DNA from: Rhodospirillaceae bacterium
GTDB taxonomy: Bacteria > Pseudomonadota > Alphaproteobacteria > Dongiales > Dongiaceae
Direction: 5' to 3'
Assembly: GCA_016712715.1 (NCBI GenBank)
Contig: JADJQM010000001.1
Coordinates: 1,445,001-1,509,000, forward strand
DNA: 64,000 nt
Each line of letters begins with the position of its first letter. Position 1 is the stretch's first letter. The translations under genes were made by a program, and so were the position numbers. The notes beneath the pieces were generated by a model that saw only the letters and a program-made list of their open reading frames with translations, had not been told where the DNA came from and ran no database searches. Of the stretch, positions 1 to 8,244 are shown piece after piece.

Positions 1-761
1 ACCAGGGCGATATCGTACATGAAATCATCACTTGAGCGCAGGCGATGGATCAGCTCGGACACAGGAATGAGTTCGAAGCCGGCAACTTCGCCATCCTGGT
101 TCAGCGGGCGAAAGTCCTCCGGCAAATCGAGGTCATAATTGAATTGCTTGCCGACCCGCAGCCCCTCCCCTGCTTCGATCATCAAGGTGACGATACTGAC
201 CGGGCATGCGCGTTGGGCGATGCTTTCAGGAATACCGGCTTCCTCGCGGCATTCCTTGAGCAGATTCTCGGCCGGCGTCAGGTCAAGCGGCTGACCGCCA
301 CCGACGATAAGATCGAGCATGTTTGGATCGACCGATTTCGTGGGCGACCGGCGCGCGACCCAGACCTTCATCTCCCAGCCACGACCGACGAAGCCATTGA
401 GATTGACCCCATAAGCCATGATGCCAAACAGCGGCGCGGCGGCCCGCTCCATGACCAGAAGCGGTGTCTCGCCATAGCGATTGTTGACGGGATAGAGTTC
501 GTCGCGCCAGCCAGGCACGCGGCCATCGGCGCGCAAGTCGGCAAGGATCTTCGCCATCGCCTCGCTGCGCGCGGTGGCGTCCGCCAAGGCCGGATTCATG
601 GTGAGCGCCTGTTCATCTGACAGGAGAGCATCGCCCCGCGCGGCGAGCTCAGCCGCCAGCGCAGGCTTGATCCAACCGACATGGCGACCAGCCACCACAA
701 ACTTGCGATAGCGGGTAAGGTCGGGCGCCGGATAGCGGTGGTACTGGCGCAGCAGACTCAT
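1..761 (-). CDS. DUF4743 / Nudix hydrolase, 3' end outside window
   Basis: The reading frame opens with ATG at 761 and stays open to the window edge, giving at least 253 residues without a stop. The N-terminal half (about 1-115) resembles the DUF4743 region found in front of Nudix domains in Tnr3-like proteins. A Nudix box follows near residues 150-180 (GGGQPLDL, then KECREEAGI), with Lys in place of the usual first Arg and the Glu pair kept. The family hydrolyses nucleoside diphosphate-linked compounds; the substrate cannot be told from sequence. The start lies 22 nt after the argE stop, so it is probably the last gene of an apaG-folE-argE-nudix transcript. The C-terminus is missing here. 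Confidence 0.8.
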   Translation of the reverse strand, partial: MSLLRQYHRYPAPDLTRYRKFVVAGRHVGWIKPALAAELAARGDALLSDEQALTMNPALADATARSEAMAKILADLRADGRVPGWRDELYPVNNRYGETPLLVMERAAAPLFGIMAYGVNLNGFVGRGWEMKVWVARRSPTKSVDPNMLDLIVGGGQPLDLTPAENLLKECREEAGIPESIAQRACPVSIVTLMIEAGEGLRVGKQFNYDLDLPEDFRPLNQDGEVAGFELIPVSELIHRLRSSDDFMYDIAL

Positions 762-783
762 GCGACCTGGCTCGCTCTCTCGC

Positions 784-1941
784 TCAATTCACCCGGGCCC
801 AATCGATCAGGCGCCGCAGGAAACTCTCGCCCGCGGCGAGTTGTTCCTTGTCGATGAACTCGTCGGGTTGATGGGCCTGAGCGATATGACCAGGGCCGCA
901 GACAATGGCCGACATGCCGGCCTGCTGGAATTGCCCGGCTTCGGTCGCATAGGCAAGGCTCACAGTCTCGTTGGCACCCGTCAAATGCTTCAACAAGGCT
1001 TCGGCGGCGCCGTCATGTTCTTCGACCAGCGGCGGCGCTGACACACGCGGCGTGATCACGATATCGACGCCCGGTATCAGCGGCCGCAACTCGGCAAGAC
1101 GCTGCGCAATGAAGGCATTGAGAGGCTTGAGCATTTGATCGGGATGACCACCGGGAATGGCGCGAAAGTCCCACAGGAATCGGCAGTGGCGCGCGATGAT
1201 GTTGACCGCCGTGCCTCCCTCGATCGTGCCGACATTGTAGGAGCAGTGCGGCGGATCGAAACTGCGGTCGAAGGGGCCTTCGGTGCGAATATTGTGATAG
1301 ATGCGCGCCATTTCGCCGAGCACTTCGGCGGCCAGCCCGATCGCGTTGAGGCCGCGCTCAGGCTGACTGGAATGCCCGTCCTTGCCGGTGATGTCGACTG
1401 CGAAGGAATAGACACCTTTGTGCCGGACGCCGAGCTTCATGCCGGTCGGCTCGCCGATGATGGCGAGGCGTGGGCGTGGCAAATTCTGACCGATCGCCTT
1501 GAGGAGATGCGGGGCGCCAAGGCAACCAAGTTCTTCATCATAGGAAAAGGCGAAATGCAGCGGCGTCGTCAGGGGTTTTGCCGTCATTTCGGGTACCAAA
1601 GAGAGGCAGAGCGCGATGAAGCCCTTCATGTCGCTGGTGCCACGGCCAATGAAGCGCGCGTCGGTCTCGATCAGCTTGAATGGGTCACTGCTCCAGGGCT
1701 GTCCTTCTACCGGCACAACATCGGTATGTCCGGAGAGTACGATGCCGCCATCGCGCTGCGGGCCGATGGTGGCCCAGAGATTGGCCTTGGGCTGGCCGTC
1801 CGGGGCCGGCACGATCTCGACCGCGACCTTGTGCTGCCTCAGATAGTCGCCGATCCAATGTACCAGCGCCAGATTGGAGCGGGCCGAGATAGTGTCGAAC
1901 GCAATCAGGCGTTCCAGGATGGCGGTGAAGCTGCCGGTCAT
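784..1941 (-). CDS. argE: acetylornithine deacetylase (ArgE), M20 peptidase
   Basis: This 385-residue M20 metallopeptidase should remove the acetyl group from N-acetylornithine in arginine synthesis. Metal-site motifs are visible: GHTDVVPVEG with the first metal ligand, GTSDMKG with the bridging Asp, and the EELGCLGA catalytic/ligand Glu pair. The frame stays open 36 codons further upstream, but that stretch overlaps the end of folE and is low complexity. ATG at 1941 (MTGSFTAIL) matches the normal N-terminus and is used here. It lies 22 nt downstream of the folE stop. A related M20 deacylase substrate cannot be ruled out because no other arginine genes are in view. Confidence 0.85.
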   Translation of the reverse strand: MTGSFTAILERLIAFDTISARSNLALVHWIGDYLRQHKVAVEIVPAPDGQPKANLWATIGPQRDGGIVLSGHTDVVPVEGQPWSSDPFKLIETDARFIGRGTSDMKGFIALCLSLVPEMTAKPLTTPLHFAFSYDEELGCLGAPHLLKAIGQNLPRPRLAIIGEPTGMKLGVRHKGVYSFAVDITGKDGHSSQPERGLNAIGLAAEVLGEMARIYHNIRTEGPFDRSFDPPHCSYNVGTIEGGTAVNIIARHCRFLWDFRAIPGGHPDQMLKPLNAFIAQRLAELRPLIPGVDIVITPRVSAPPLVEEHDGAAEALLKHLTGANETVSLAYATEAGQFQQAGMSAIVCGPGHIAQAHQPDEFIDKEQLAAGESFLRRLIDWARVN

Positions 1942-1963
1942 GGCTGATCTGGTCCTGAAATGA

Positions 1964-2608
1964 TTACGAACTGGAACCGATCGTGGCCGGCGGCAGGCCG
2001 ATGAAGGCGAGGAACTCACGTCGCGTCGACGGGTCGGTGCGGAAGGCACCGAGCATGCGGCTGGTCACCATGGACGTTCCGGCCTTGTGCACACCGCGCG
2101 TGGTCATGCATTGATGGCTCGCGTCGATCACCACGGCAACACCGCGTGGCTGCAATTCGTCATTCAGCGTGTTGGCGATCTGTGCGGTGAGCTTTTCCTG
2201 GATCTGCAAGCGCTTGGCATAGCAGTCGAGCAGACGAGCCAGCTTTGAAATGCCGACCACGCGTTTCCTGGGCAGATAAGCGATATGGGCGCGGCCGATG
2301 ATCGGCGCCATGTGATGCTCGCAATGGCTTTCCGAAGCGGATGTCCCCAGGACGATCATCTCGTCATAGCCATCAGTTTCGGAGAAGGTCCGCGTCAGGA
2401 TGGCGGTGGGGTCATCGGCATAGCCACTGAAGAATTCCCGGTAAGACTTCACCACCCGGCGGGGCGTGTCGAGGAGACCTTCGCGGGTGGGATCATCGCC
2501 GGCCCAGCGGATCAGCGTTCGGACAGCCTCTTCGGCCTCAGCCTGGCTTGGCATGCCTGTGCTGACTTTGGTGGCGATTTTGGTGGATTTTGATGGGGCC
2601 TTGGCCAC
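1964..2608 (-). CDS. folE: GTP cyclohydrolase I
   Basis: This 214-residue protein is a typical-length FolE, converting GTP to 7,8-dihydroneopterin triphosphate, the first step of folate and pterin synthesis. The zinc and catalytic motif SESHCEHHMAPI lies near residues 90-101. Further conserved blocks are the DDPTREGLLDTPRRV start and the QCMTTRGVHK segment with the second zinc Cys. The first 20 residues are a Lys/Thr-rich leader that is probably disordered. It lies between apaG (43 nt upstream) and argE (22 nt downstream). A short GC-rich hairpin at about 2629-2646 separates it from apaG but has no T-run, so read-through is likely. Confidence 0.95.
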   Translation of the reverse strand: MAKAPSKSTKIATKVSTGMPSQAEAEEAVRTLIRWAGDDPTREGLLDTPRRVVKSYREFFSGYADDPTAILTRTFSETDGYDEMIVLGTSASESHCEHHMAPIIGRAHIAYLPRKRVVGISKLARLLDCYAKRLQIQEKLTAQIANTLNDELQPRGVAVVIDASHQCMTTRGVHKAGTSMVTSRMLGAFRTDPSTRREFLAFIGLPPATIGSSS

Positions 2609-2651
2609 GCGGATTTCCTTTCCAACCTCGGCCGCGCACGCGGCCGGAGCA

Positions 2652-3044
2652 TCAGTTCAGACGCTTGGATTGATAGGGGCTGTCGAGCGAGAAAGCGGGA
2701 ATGACGATATCAAACATCTCGCCGGTCTCGCTTTCCATCTCATAAGTTCCGACCATGATGCCGGACGGCGTCTTGAGCGGGGTCCCGCTGGTGTATTCGT
2801 AGGACTCGCCAGGATGCAGAATCGGCTGTTCCCCGACCACCCCGGCACCGCGTACTTCCTGAACGCGGCCGAGCGAATCAGTGATGCGCCAATATCGGTT
2901 GCGCAACTGCACGGTGAGGTCGCCCTTGTTCTCGATGCGGACGTGATACTTCCAGACGAAATGCGCTTCGTCCGGCGTTGACTGATCATCGAGATAGGTC
3001 GGCTCGACGCTGACAAGGATGTTTCGGGTGGTCTCTTGGTACAT
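2652..3044 (-). CDS. apaG: ApaG domain protein (Co2+/Mg2+ efflux-associated)
   Basis: ApaG is a single fibronectin-III-like beta-sandwich protein of about 125-130 residues. It is linked genetically to Co2+/Mg2+ handling, but its biochemical role is unsettled. The hallmark block WKYHVRIENKGD, the RNRYWRITDSLG strand and the C-terminal IPAFSLDSP are all present. An in-frame ATG lies 10 codons upstream at 3074. The start at 3044 (MYQETTRNI) is preferred because it matches the family N-terminus and is preceded by AAGGCGAG. It appears to head the apaG-folE-argE-nudix run. Confidence 0.9.
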   Translation of the reverse strand: MYQETTRNILVSVEPTYLDDQSTPDEAHFVWKYHVRIENKGDLTVQLRNRYWRITDSLGRVQEVRGAGVVGEQPILHPGESYEYTSGTPLKTPSGIMVGTYEMESETGEMFDIVIPAFSLDSPYQSKRLN

Positions 3045-3202
3045 AAATCTCGCCTTGCTGGCGCCGTCCATCAATTAGGGGTCTCGGGTCGGGGCCACTT
3101 TAGATCGAATGCGCCCCCAAAGCCAACCACGCCCGAGTTAAGGATAATACGGCCACGGCCTGTGCAGTCGGGCGGGCAATCTATATCCGGTCTCGCAATA
3201 AG

Positions 3203-3234
3203 AAAACGGCGCCAGGTTGCCCTGGCGCCGTTCC
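3203..3234 (-). terminator. rho-independent terminator after the OmpA-like lipoprotein gene
   Basis: A perfect 12-bp stem (3205-3216 with 3221-3232, arms AACGGCGCCAGG / CCTGGCGCCGTT) closes on a 4-nt loop. On the minus strand it runs straight into TTTTCTTATT. It sits 23 nt past the stop of the lipoprotein gene at 3257. Confidence 0.9.
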
Positions 3235-3256
3235 GCAAAGAGCGGTGGTAGTTCGA

Positions 3257-4093
3257 TTACTGAACGATGATCTCGGCGCGGCGGTTAGCCTGCTCCTTGA
3301 CACCGTCAGCGGTCGGAACCGCATTCTCGGCCTCGCCCTTCCAGGCGGTGGTGATGGCTTCGGCCGGGACGCCGGCAGCGATCAGCGCTTCGCGGACCGC
3401 ATCAGCGCGGCGCTCGGAGAGCTTCTCGTTGTAGACGTCGGAGCCGGAACGGTCGGTGTGACCGGTCACCGAGATGGCCGTCGACTTGTTGGCACCGAAA
3501 TCGGCAACCACCTGGTTGACCACGGCCTGGGCCGCATCATTGATGTTCGACTTGTCGAAGTCGAACAGCACCAGATAGACGTTCGGCGCCGGGGCCGGGG
3601 CTTCAGCGACCGGCGGAGCGGCTTCAAGTTCGGCCAGAGCCGCGAGGAGTTCGTCCTTGCAGGCGCTGATATGATCGTACTGGAAGTTCTCTTCCTGCTG
3701 TTCAAGCCAGCAATCAAAGCGGGCCTGAGCGCGGGCAGCGAGCGCCGCCTTGTTGTCGCGGGCACCGCCATCGAGGGCCGCGAGCAAGCGACCACGGACG
3801 TCGGTGATTTCGCCCAGCGAGTCGGCCGGGAGGTCACGGTTGGCCGGATCTTCCGGCTGCACCACTTCGCCGCCGGCGGCCGCCAGGCCACGACGGGCGT
3901 AGTAGCCAGCGTCACGCCAATCGAACATCTCGTCGGCTTCAAACACGGCCAGGTCGCGATACTCGGTGGTCAGCGCCTGCGTGAACGGCGTACCGCCGCT
4001 CGCTTCAGTCGTACGGATACGGTCGAGATCGGTCGTGCAGGCTGCCAGAAACCCAACTGCCCCCAGAACCGCCAGAAGTCGCAATGCTTTCAT
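3257..4093 (-). CDS. OmpA-family peptidoglycan-associated lipoprotein
   Basis: This 278-residue protein starts with a lipoprotein signal peptide whose lipobox is LAAC (Cys19). The mature protein should be lipid-anchored, probably in the outer membrane. A charged helical region (about 25-165) with an Ala/Pro-rich hinge leads to a C-terminal OmpA domain (about 172-278). That domain shows the peptidoglycan-binding block TGHTDRSGSDVYNEKLSERRADAV and NRRAEI. AGGAG lies a few bases before the ATG. The gene stands alone with its own terminator, and an intergenic stretch of about 290 bp upstream presumably holds its promoter. The length is larger than Pal (about 170 residues), so it is not simply Pal. 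Confidence 0.88.
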   Translation of the reverse strand: MKALRLLAVLGAVGFLAACTTDLDRIRTTEASGGTPFTQALTTEYRDLAVFEADEMFDWRDAGYYARRGLAAAGGEVVQPEDPANRDLPADSLGEITDVRGRLLAALDGGARDNKAALAARAQARFDCWLEQQEENFQYDHISACKDELLAALAELEAAPPVAEAPAPAPNVYLVLFDFDKSNINDAAQAVVNQVVADFGANKSTAISVTGHTDRSGSDVYNEKLSERRADAVREALIAAGVPAEAITTAWKGEAENAVPTADGVKEQANRRAEIIVQ

Positions 4094-4386
4094 TCTTTGT
4101 CTCCTCGCTCTTGTTCAGCGCCGTCCCCAGGTTCCGATGCATCGCCCAGACGCTTCGCAACTTCCCCGACTTCGGCTTATGCCTTAAAACCTCGGCTGAT
4201 TTCGAAAACCGGCAAAAACTTGTAGAAATCCCCGGCGAAGCCAGCCCGAGTACTGACATCTCCGGCACTATAGGTAAACGTCCCAGCGATGTCAAAAGCC
4301 GGAACGCTCGAAATGGTTCCCCGTTGGTCTCAATTTTTGTTGATTTTGGGGCATTTCTTGAGGGCGGCGGGGGCAGATTTTGCCGC
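4094..4386. other. intergenic region, promoter side of the lipoprotein gene
   Basis: About 290 bp without a credible gene. It separates the start of the OmpA-like lipoprotein gene (4093, reading leftward) from the stop of the ABC ATPase gene (4387). AT-rich patches around 4190-4230 and 4320-4360 are compatible with a promoter for the lipoprotein, but no clear -35/-10 pair stands out. No repeat or RNA element was recognised. Confidence 0.5.
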
Positions 4387-5031
4387 CTAACCTTGCCCCA
4401 ACAGGCTGATCACGAGGCCCCGGGCGGCAGCTGCGTCGGCTGGATCATGGCTGACCAGAAGCACGGGAAGGTTGCGTGCCGCGGCCCGGTCAAAGACGAG
4501 GCTGCGGAAGCGACTTCGCAGCGCAGCATCGAGCTTGGCAAAGGGTTCATCGAGAAGCAGCGCCCTGGGTTCGGACAGAAGAGTGCGCAGCAATGCGATG
4601 CGCGCCCTCTCACCTCCGGAAAGGCTGCCGGGATCACGCGCCCCGAGGCCCGGTAGCTCAGCCTCCGCCAAACCAGCCTCGATTCGCACCTGCCGCTCCC
4701 TGGTAGATAAGCCGGGCGGCAGGCCAAAGGCCAGGTTCTCGGCGACCGAGAGATGAGGAAACAGCAGGTCATCCTGGAATAGTATTCCTAGGCGCCGCGC
4801 CTGGATGGGAAGGTGACCGATCTCTTCACCGTCAAGTCGAATCTGCCCGCGGGCCGTAAATGCCGGCGGCAGGGCTCCAATGAGCCAGTTTAGAAGGGTC
4901 GATTTGCCGCTGCCCGATGGGCCCATCAGCACGACAGGGCTACCCGAATCGATGTGACAATCAAGCGGGCCAAGAATCTGGCAACCTTCCTTGTACAGTT
5001 CGACATTGCACAGACTCAGTCGGCGGATCAT
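4387..5031 (-). CDS. ABC transporter ATP-binding protein, YnjD-like
   Basis: This 214-residue ATPase energises the importer encoded just upstream. Walker A (GPSGSGKST, about 37-45), Q-loop (FQDDLLFPHLS), signature (LSGGERARIAL), Walker B (ALLLDEPFAKLD) and H-loop Asp-Pro pair (VSHDPADAA) are all intact. Its ATG overlaps the permease stop by 4 nt, a typical translational coupling. The three-gene order (binding protein, large fused permease, ATPase) matches E. coli YnjBCD, whose substrate is not firmly known; thiamine-like compounds have been suggested. It is short because it lacks a C-terminal regulatory domain. Confidence 0.88.
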   Translation of the reverse strand: MIRRLSLCNVELYKEGCQILGPLDCHIDSGSPVVLMGPSGSGKSTLLNWLIGALPPAFTARGQIRLDGEEIGHLPIQARRLGILFQDDLLFPHLSVAENLAFGLPPGLSTRERQVRIEAGLAEAELPGLGARDPGSLSGGERARIALLRTLLSEPRALLLDEPFAKLDAALRSRFRSLVFDRAAARNLPVLLVSHDPADAAAARGLVISLLGQG

Positions 5032-6733
5032 GCGGCGGCCCAGCGACGACGGCGCAAGGCGACGAGCGCCATCAAGAAAAACAATGCCGCGGTCAGCGCC
5101 TGAAGCGTTCCATAGACACCGACGACGCGGCGGTCACCTCCAGCACTGAGGGCCACAGCCTCGCTGGCCAAGGTGACGATGCGCCCCTCCCCACCAAGGA
5201 TCGTCGGCAGATAGAGCGACAGGCTGACACTCCCGCCGATGGCTGCAGCCCAAGCCAGTGACCCTCGCAACATGGGTAGCTTCACGCGCCATAGCATGCG
5301 CCAGGGTGACATCCCCAAGACCAGGGCCATGCGTTCAAAGCGCGGATCGAACGCCCGCCACGGCGCCTTCAGGGTGAGAAATACGTAAGGGAAGACGAAC
5401 AGCAGGTGGAGCCAGGCAACCGCCAGCCAGCCACCATTGAGGCCGATCAGGACCAGCAGCACCTGAATGCCGATCAGGAAGCTCACCTCCGGTACCAACA
5501 GGGGCAGAAACAACCATCTTTCGGCCCGCTGTATCAGTTCTCGCCGCACATGCATCTCATGCTCTAGACAGGCGATCGCCAGGACGGTCGGCGTGAGTGT
5601 GGTGACGACGGCCAGGATCAGGCTGGTACCGAGCGGTTCCCAGAGGCCAATCCCGGCACGTTGCCAGGCTGCAAGCGAGAAGGCCCGCGGCAGGATGTCC
5701 GGATAACGCCATGTCACGGATGTCGACCAGAGCAATAGAGAGAGCAAGGAGAAGAGGACGCAAGCCACAACACCGATGGCAAGACCGCGGAGCAGCAATC
5801 CACCGATCGCCGCCAACCGCACGGGCCAGGCACGCCTTCCGTTGCTGATCCAAGGGCGGCTCAGGCGCTTGACCATCGCTTCGCCCATCAGCCACAGCAG
5901 GATCGCAGATGACACCAACAGCAGCTGCATAATGGCCGCCGCGGCGGCAAGAAACCGCTGCGCCAGGTCCGGATCGTTGGCCCAGCGCAGGATGAGTACC
6001 GGCAATGTGGGGGTGTGCCTGGCACCAGGACCAGCGCCATCTCGACTACAGACAAGGAATAGGCAAGCACTGCCAGTACCGGAAAACGAATGATGGGATA
6101 GAGGCGCGGCAGAACCAGCTTTACCCAGGCCATGTGATTTTGGTAGCCGAGCGACTGCGCCATCAGCAAAATCGGTGCCGGCTTCAGTTGCGCCAACGCT
6201 GTTAGCGTGGCGACAAACAGAAAGGGTGTTTCCTTTAGAAACAGCCCGAGAGCGAGAGCAACGCCGCCAGTATCGGTTACCAGGAGCCAGTCCGGCGGAA
6301 CCGGAAAGAGACCGGTGGTCCAAGCGACGACGCGCATCACCCAGCCTGACGGCATCAACAGGAAAGCAAGGCCGAGGCCCAGCGCGACATGCGGCAGAGC
6401 GAGGACCGCGACGGCGAGGCGGTGTGCCCATCCCTGCTCGTTCTCGCCGGTCGGGTCAAACCTGGCGGCCAGGGCGAGAGCGGTCAGGAAGGATGCCAGC
6501 GTCGCAACCAGGCCTGCCGTCAGGGTCGCCAACAATGAAGGCGTAAGGCGAGGATCGGCAAGCAATCGCCGGAAGCCGTCCAGGGACAGCGTATCGCCAC
6601 CTAAGGCCGGGAGGTATCCAAAGCCCGTTACGACAACAAAGCAGAGGCCCACCAGAATTGTGCCCACCAGCAGCAGCAGCGCCAGCGCCGGCGGCAGTTT
6701 TCCAAGATGTGAGGTAAGCGAGGCCCGCTTCAT
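5028..6733 (-). pseudogene. YnjC-like fused ABC permease, one frameshift
   Basis: Two overlapping reading frames together make one permease of about 568 residues with two BPD_transp_1 halves. The first part (from ATG 6733, MKRASLTSHL) runs to about residue 241 (VLVPGTPP). The rest (TLPVLILRWANDPDL onward, with the second EAA-like loop near LGMSPWRMLWRVKLPML) is in another frame. The two join cleanly if one G is added to the G5 run at 6009-6013, and the total length then becomes a multiple of three. Both halves are well conserved, with about twelve hydrophobic segments. A sequencing or assembly slip in a homopolymer is therefore at least as likely as a real null allele. It lies 10 nt after the binding-protein gene and overlaps the ATPase gene. 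Confidence 0.85.
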
Positions 6734-6743
6734 GAGCTATGTC

Positions 6744-7976
6744 TCAGTGGCCATAAAGCTGGATCCAGCGAGTCTCGATTGCCACCATCCAGCTTGGATG
6801 CGGTTCCGGTAAGACCGGCCCGAGTTCCTGAGGCGCCAAGGTCGCAACACCTTGCGGCAGCGCTGCGAACATCTGACGGTCTTCCCCCGAGAGCAACGAC
6901 ATTTCCAACACCGTAGGATCGCCCCAGATATCGGCGTTCTGCTTGCGCGCCTGCGCCCATGGCGAAAGCAGGAAATCGGCCACCACCAAAGCGCCGGCCT
7001 TGGCGTTGGCATTGAACGGAATGGCGACGAAATGCGTGTTGCCGATACTGCCGCCTTCCAGCACGAAGCTGCGGATGGTGTCCGGCAACAATCCCTGCGC
7101 GATGGCCGAAGAGGCGTCACCGGGATTGAAGGCCATCGAGATGTCGATCTCACCATCGTTCAGCAACTGGCGTTGCACGGTGCTGCTGGCAGGATAGCTC
7201 AGCCCAGCGCGCCAGAGATGCGGCGTGATCTCCGCAAGATAGTCCCACAACGGCAAGGTTACCGCGTCGAACTGCTTGGGGTCGAGCGGTCGGTCGAGGG
7301 GCCCTCGATCGGGGACCAGCGACAGGAGAAACTGCTTCAGCACAGTGGTGCCGACAAAGTCGGGCGGCGCTGGGTAGGTGAAGCGACCGGGATTGGCCTT
7401 GGTCCAGGCGAGCAGATCAGACAGCGTGCGGGGCGGCCGCAGCACACGACTCATGTCATGGAAGAAAACCAACTGCGCCATGCCCCAGGGCGATTCATAG
7501 CCATCGGTCGGCACGGTGAAGTCGGAGAGGATCGTCGGCTTCGACAGCGGATCGACAAAGTGCATGTTGGGGAGAAGCTGGATGATGGGTCCAAACAGCA
7601 ACTCCTGCTTCTTCATGGCAGCGAAATTCTCGCCGTTGATCCAGATGAGGTCGACGCCACCGCCATCCATCTGCCCGGCGATCTTGCCGGCCAGCACCCG
7701 CGTCACGGCTTCCGCCGTATCGGTCAGCTTGACATGCTGGAGCGTCACCCCGAACCGACTGGCGACCTCCGCCCCTGCCCAGGCGATATAGTCGTTGATG
7801 CGCTGGTCGCCGCCCCAGGCGTTAAAATAGACGGTCTGGCCACGCGCGGTGGAAAGGGCCGCCTCAAAGCTCGCTGGTGCGGGGTCGGCCTTGGCGGGCC
7901 TTCCGCCCAGCGGCCATGCCAGGGAAAGGGCGAGCCCGCCCAGAAGTAGGTCGCGCCGGGTCGCACCAAGGGTCAT
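6744..7976 (-). CDS. ABC transporter substrate-binding protein, YnjB-like
   Basis: This 410-residue periplasmic binding protein is the first gene of the importer operon. The N-terminus carries a Tat-type signal (TRRDLLLGG, followed by a hydrophobic stretch and an AKA-D cleavage-like site). The mature part has features of the YnjB branch of family-1 binding proteins: YFNAWGGDQRINDYIAW near the N-terminus, GGVDLIWINGENF, the SPWGMAQLVF block, and IAFNPGDA-like motifs in the second lobe. The ligand is unknown. Tat export suggests folding before translocation. It is transcribed away from the tRNA-Gly(CCC) gene and the promoter should lie in 7977-8055. Confidence 0.87.
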   Translation of the reverse strand: MTLGATRRDLLLGGLALSLAWPLGGRPAKADPAPASFEAALSTARGQTVYFNAWGGDQRINDYIAWAGAEVASRFGVTLQHVKLTDTAEAVTRVLAGKIAGQMDGGGVDLIWINGENFAAMKKQELLFGPIIQLLPNMHFVDPLSKPTILSDFTVPTDGYESPWGMAQLVFFHDMSRVLRPPRTLSDLLAWTKANPGRFTYPAPPDFVGTTVLKQFLLSLVPDRGPLDRPLDPKQFDAVTLPLWDYLAEITPHLWRAGLSYPASSTVQRQLLNDGEIDISMAFNPGDASSAIAQGLLPDTIRSFVLEGGSIGNTHFVAIPFNANAKAGALVVADFLLSPWAQARKQNADIWGDPTVLEMSLLSGEDRQMFAALPQGVATLAPQELGPVLPEPHPSWMVAIETRWIQLYGH

Positions 7977-8059
7977 CTGCCGCTATCCTTTTGTTGCCGC
8001 ATCATTCTATACGGCGGAGATGGCAAATAGTTTCAGCTTTCGCCAATTCGTCCAGTATC

Positions 8060-8088
8060 TTGAACCGGCGGCCCCGATACCCTATAAA
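8060..8088 (+). promoter_or_regulatory. sigma70-type promoter of tRNA-Gly(CCC)
   Basis: TTGAAC at 8060-8065 and TATAAA at 8083-8088 are separated by exactly 17 bp. The expected start lies a few bases before the tRNA at 8101. Confidence 0.75.
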
Positions 8089-8100
8089 TCGGCGCGGAAC

Positions 8101-8174
8101 GCGGGTGTAGCTCAATGGTAGAGCAGAAGCTTCCCAAGCTTACGACGAGGGTTCGATTCCCTTCACCCGCTCCA
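8101..8174 (+). tRNA. tRNA-Gly(CCC)
   Basis: The 74-nt gene has a perfect 7-bp acceptor stem (GCGGGTG / CACCCGC), a GCTC/GAGC D-stem, a T-arm with GGTTCGATTCC and an encoded CCA end. The anticodon loop TTCCCAA places CCC at 8133-8135. Its 3' 46 nt (8129-8174) are duplicated at 21140-21185, which marks it as the insertion target of the adjacent island. The tRNA itself is left intact by the insertion. Confidence 0.97.
8129..8174 (+). repeat. attL core, 46-bp direct repeat within tRNA-Gly
   Basis: It begins in the 5' strand of the anticodon stem (GCTTCCCAAGC) and runs through the encoded CCA. It is identical to 21140-21185. The flanking bases differ immediately on both sides, so the repeat ends are exact. 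Confidence 0.95.
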
Positions 8175-8244
8175 GCTTTTCTTGATTTTATCGCCATTTT
8201 TTGTGACAATCCGTGACAGATGCTGAGGTTCTTGAGGCTGTCAC

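Noticed and set aside
1942..2049. 36-codon N-terminal extension of ArgE
   Set aside because: It overlaps folE and reads as low-complexity Arg/Ser sequence; the normal ArgE start is at 1941.
2629..2646. GC-rich hairpin between apaG and folE as a terminator
   Set aside because: The stem is perfect but there is no T-run on the minus strand and folE follows at once.
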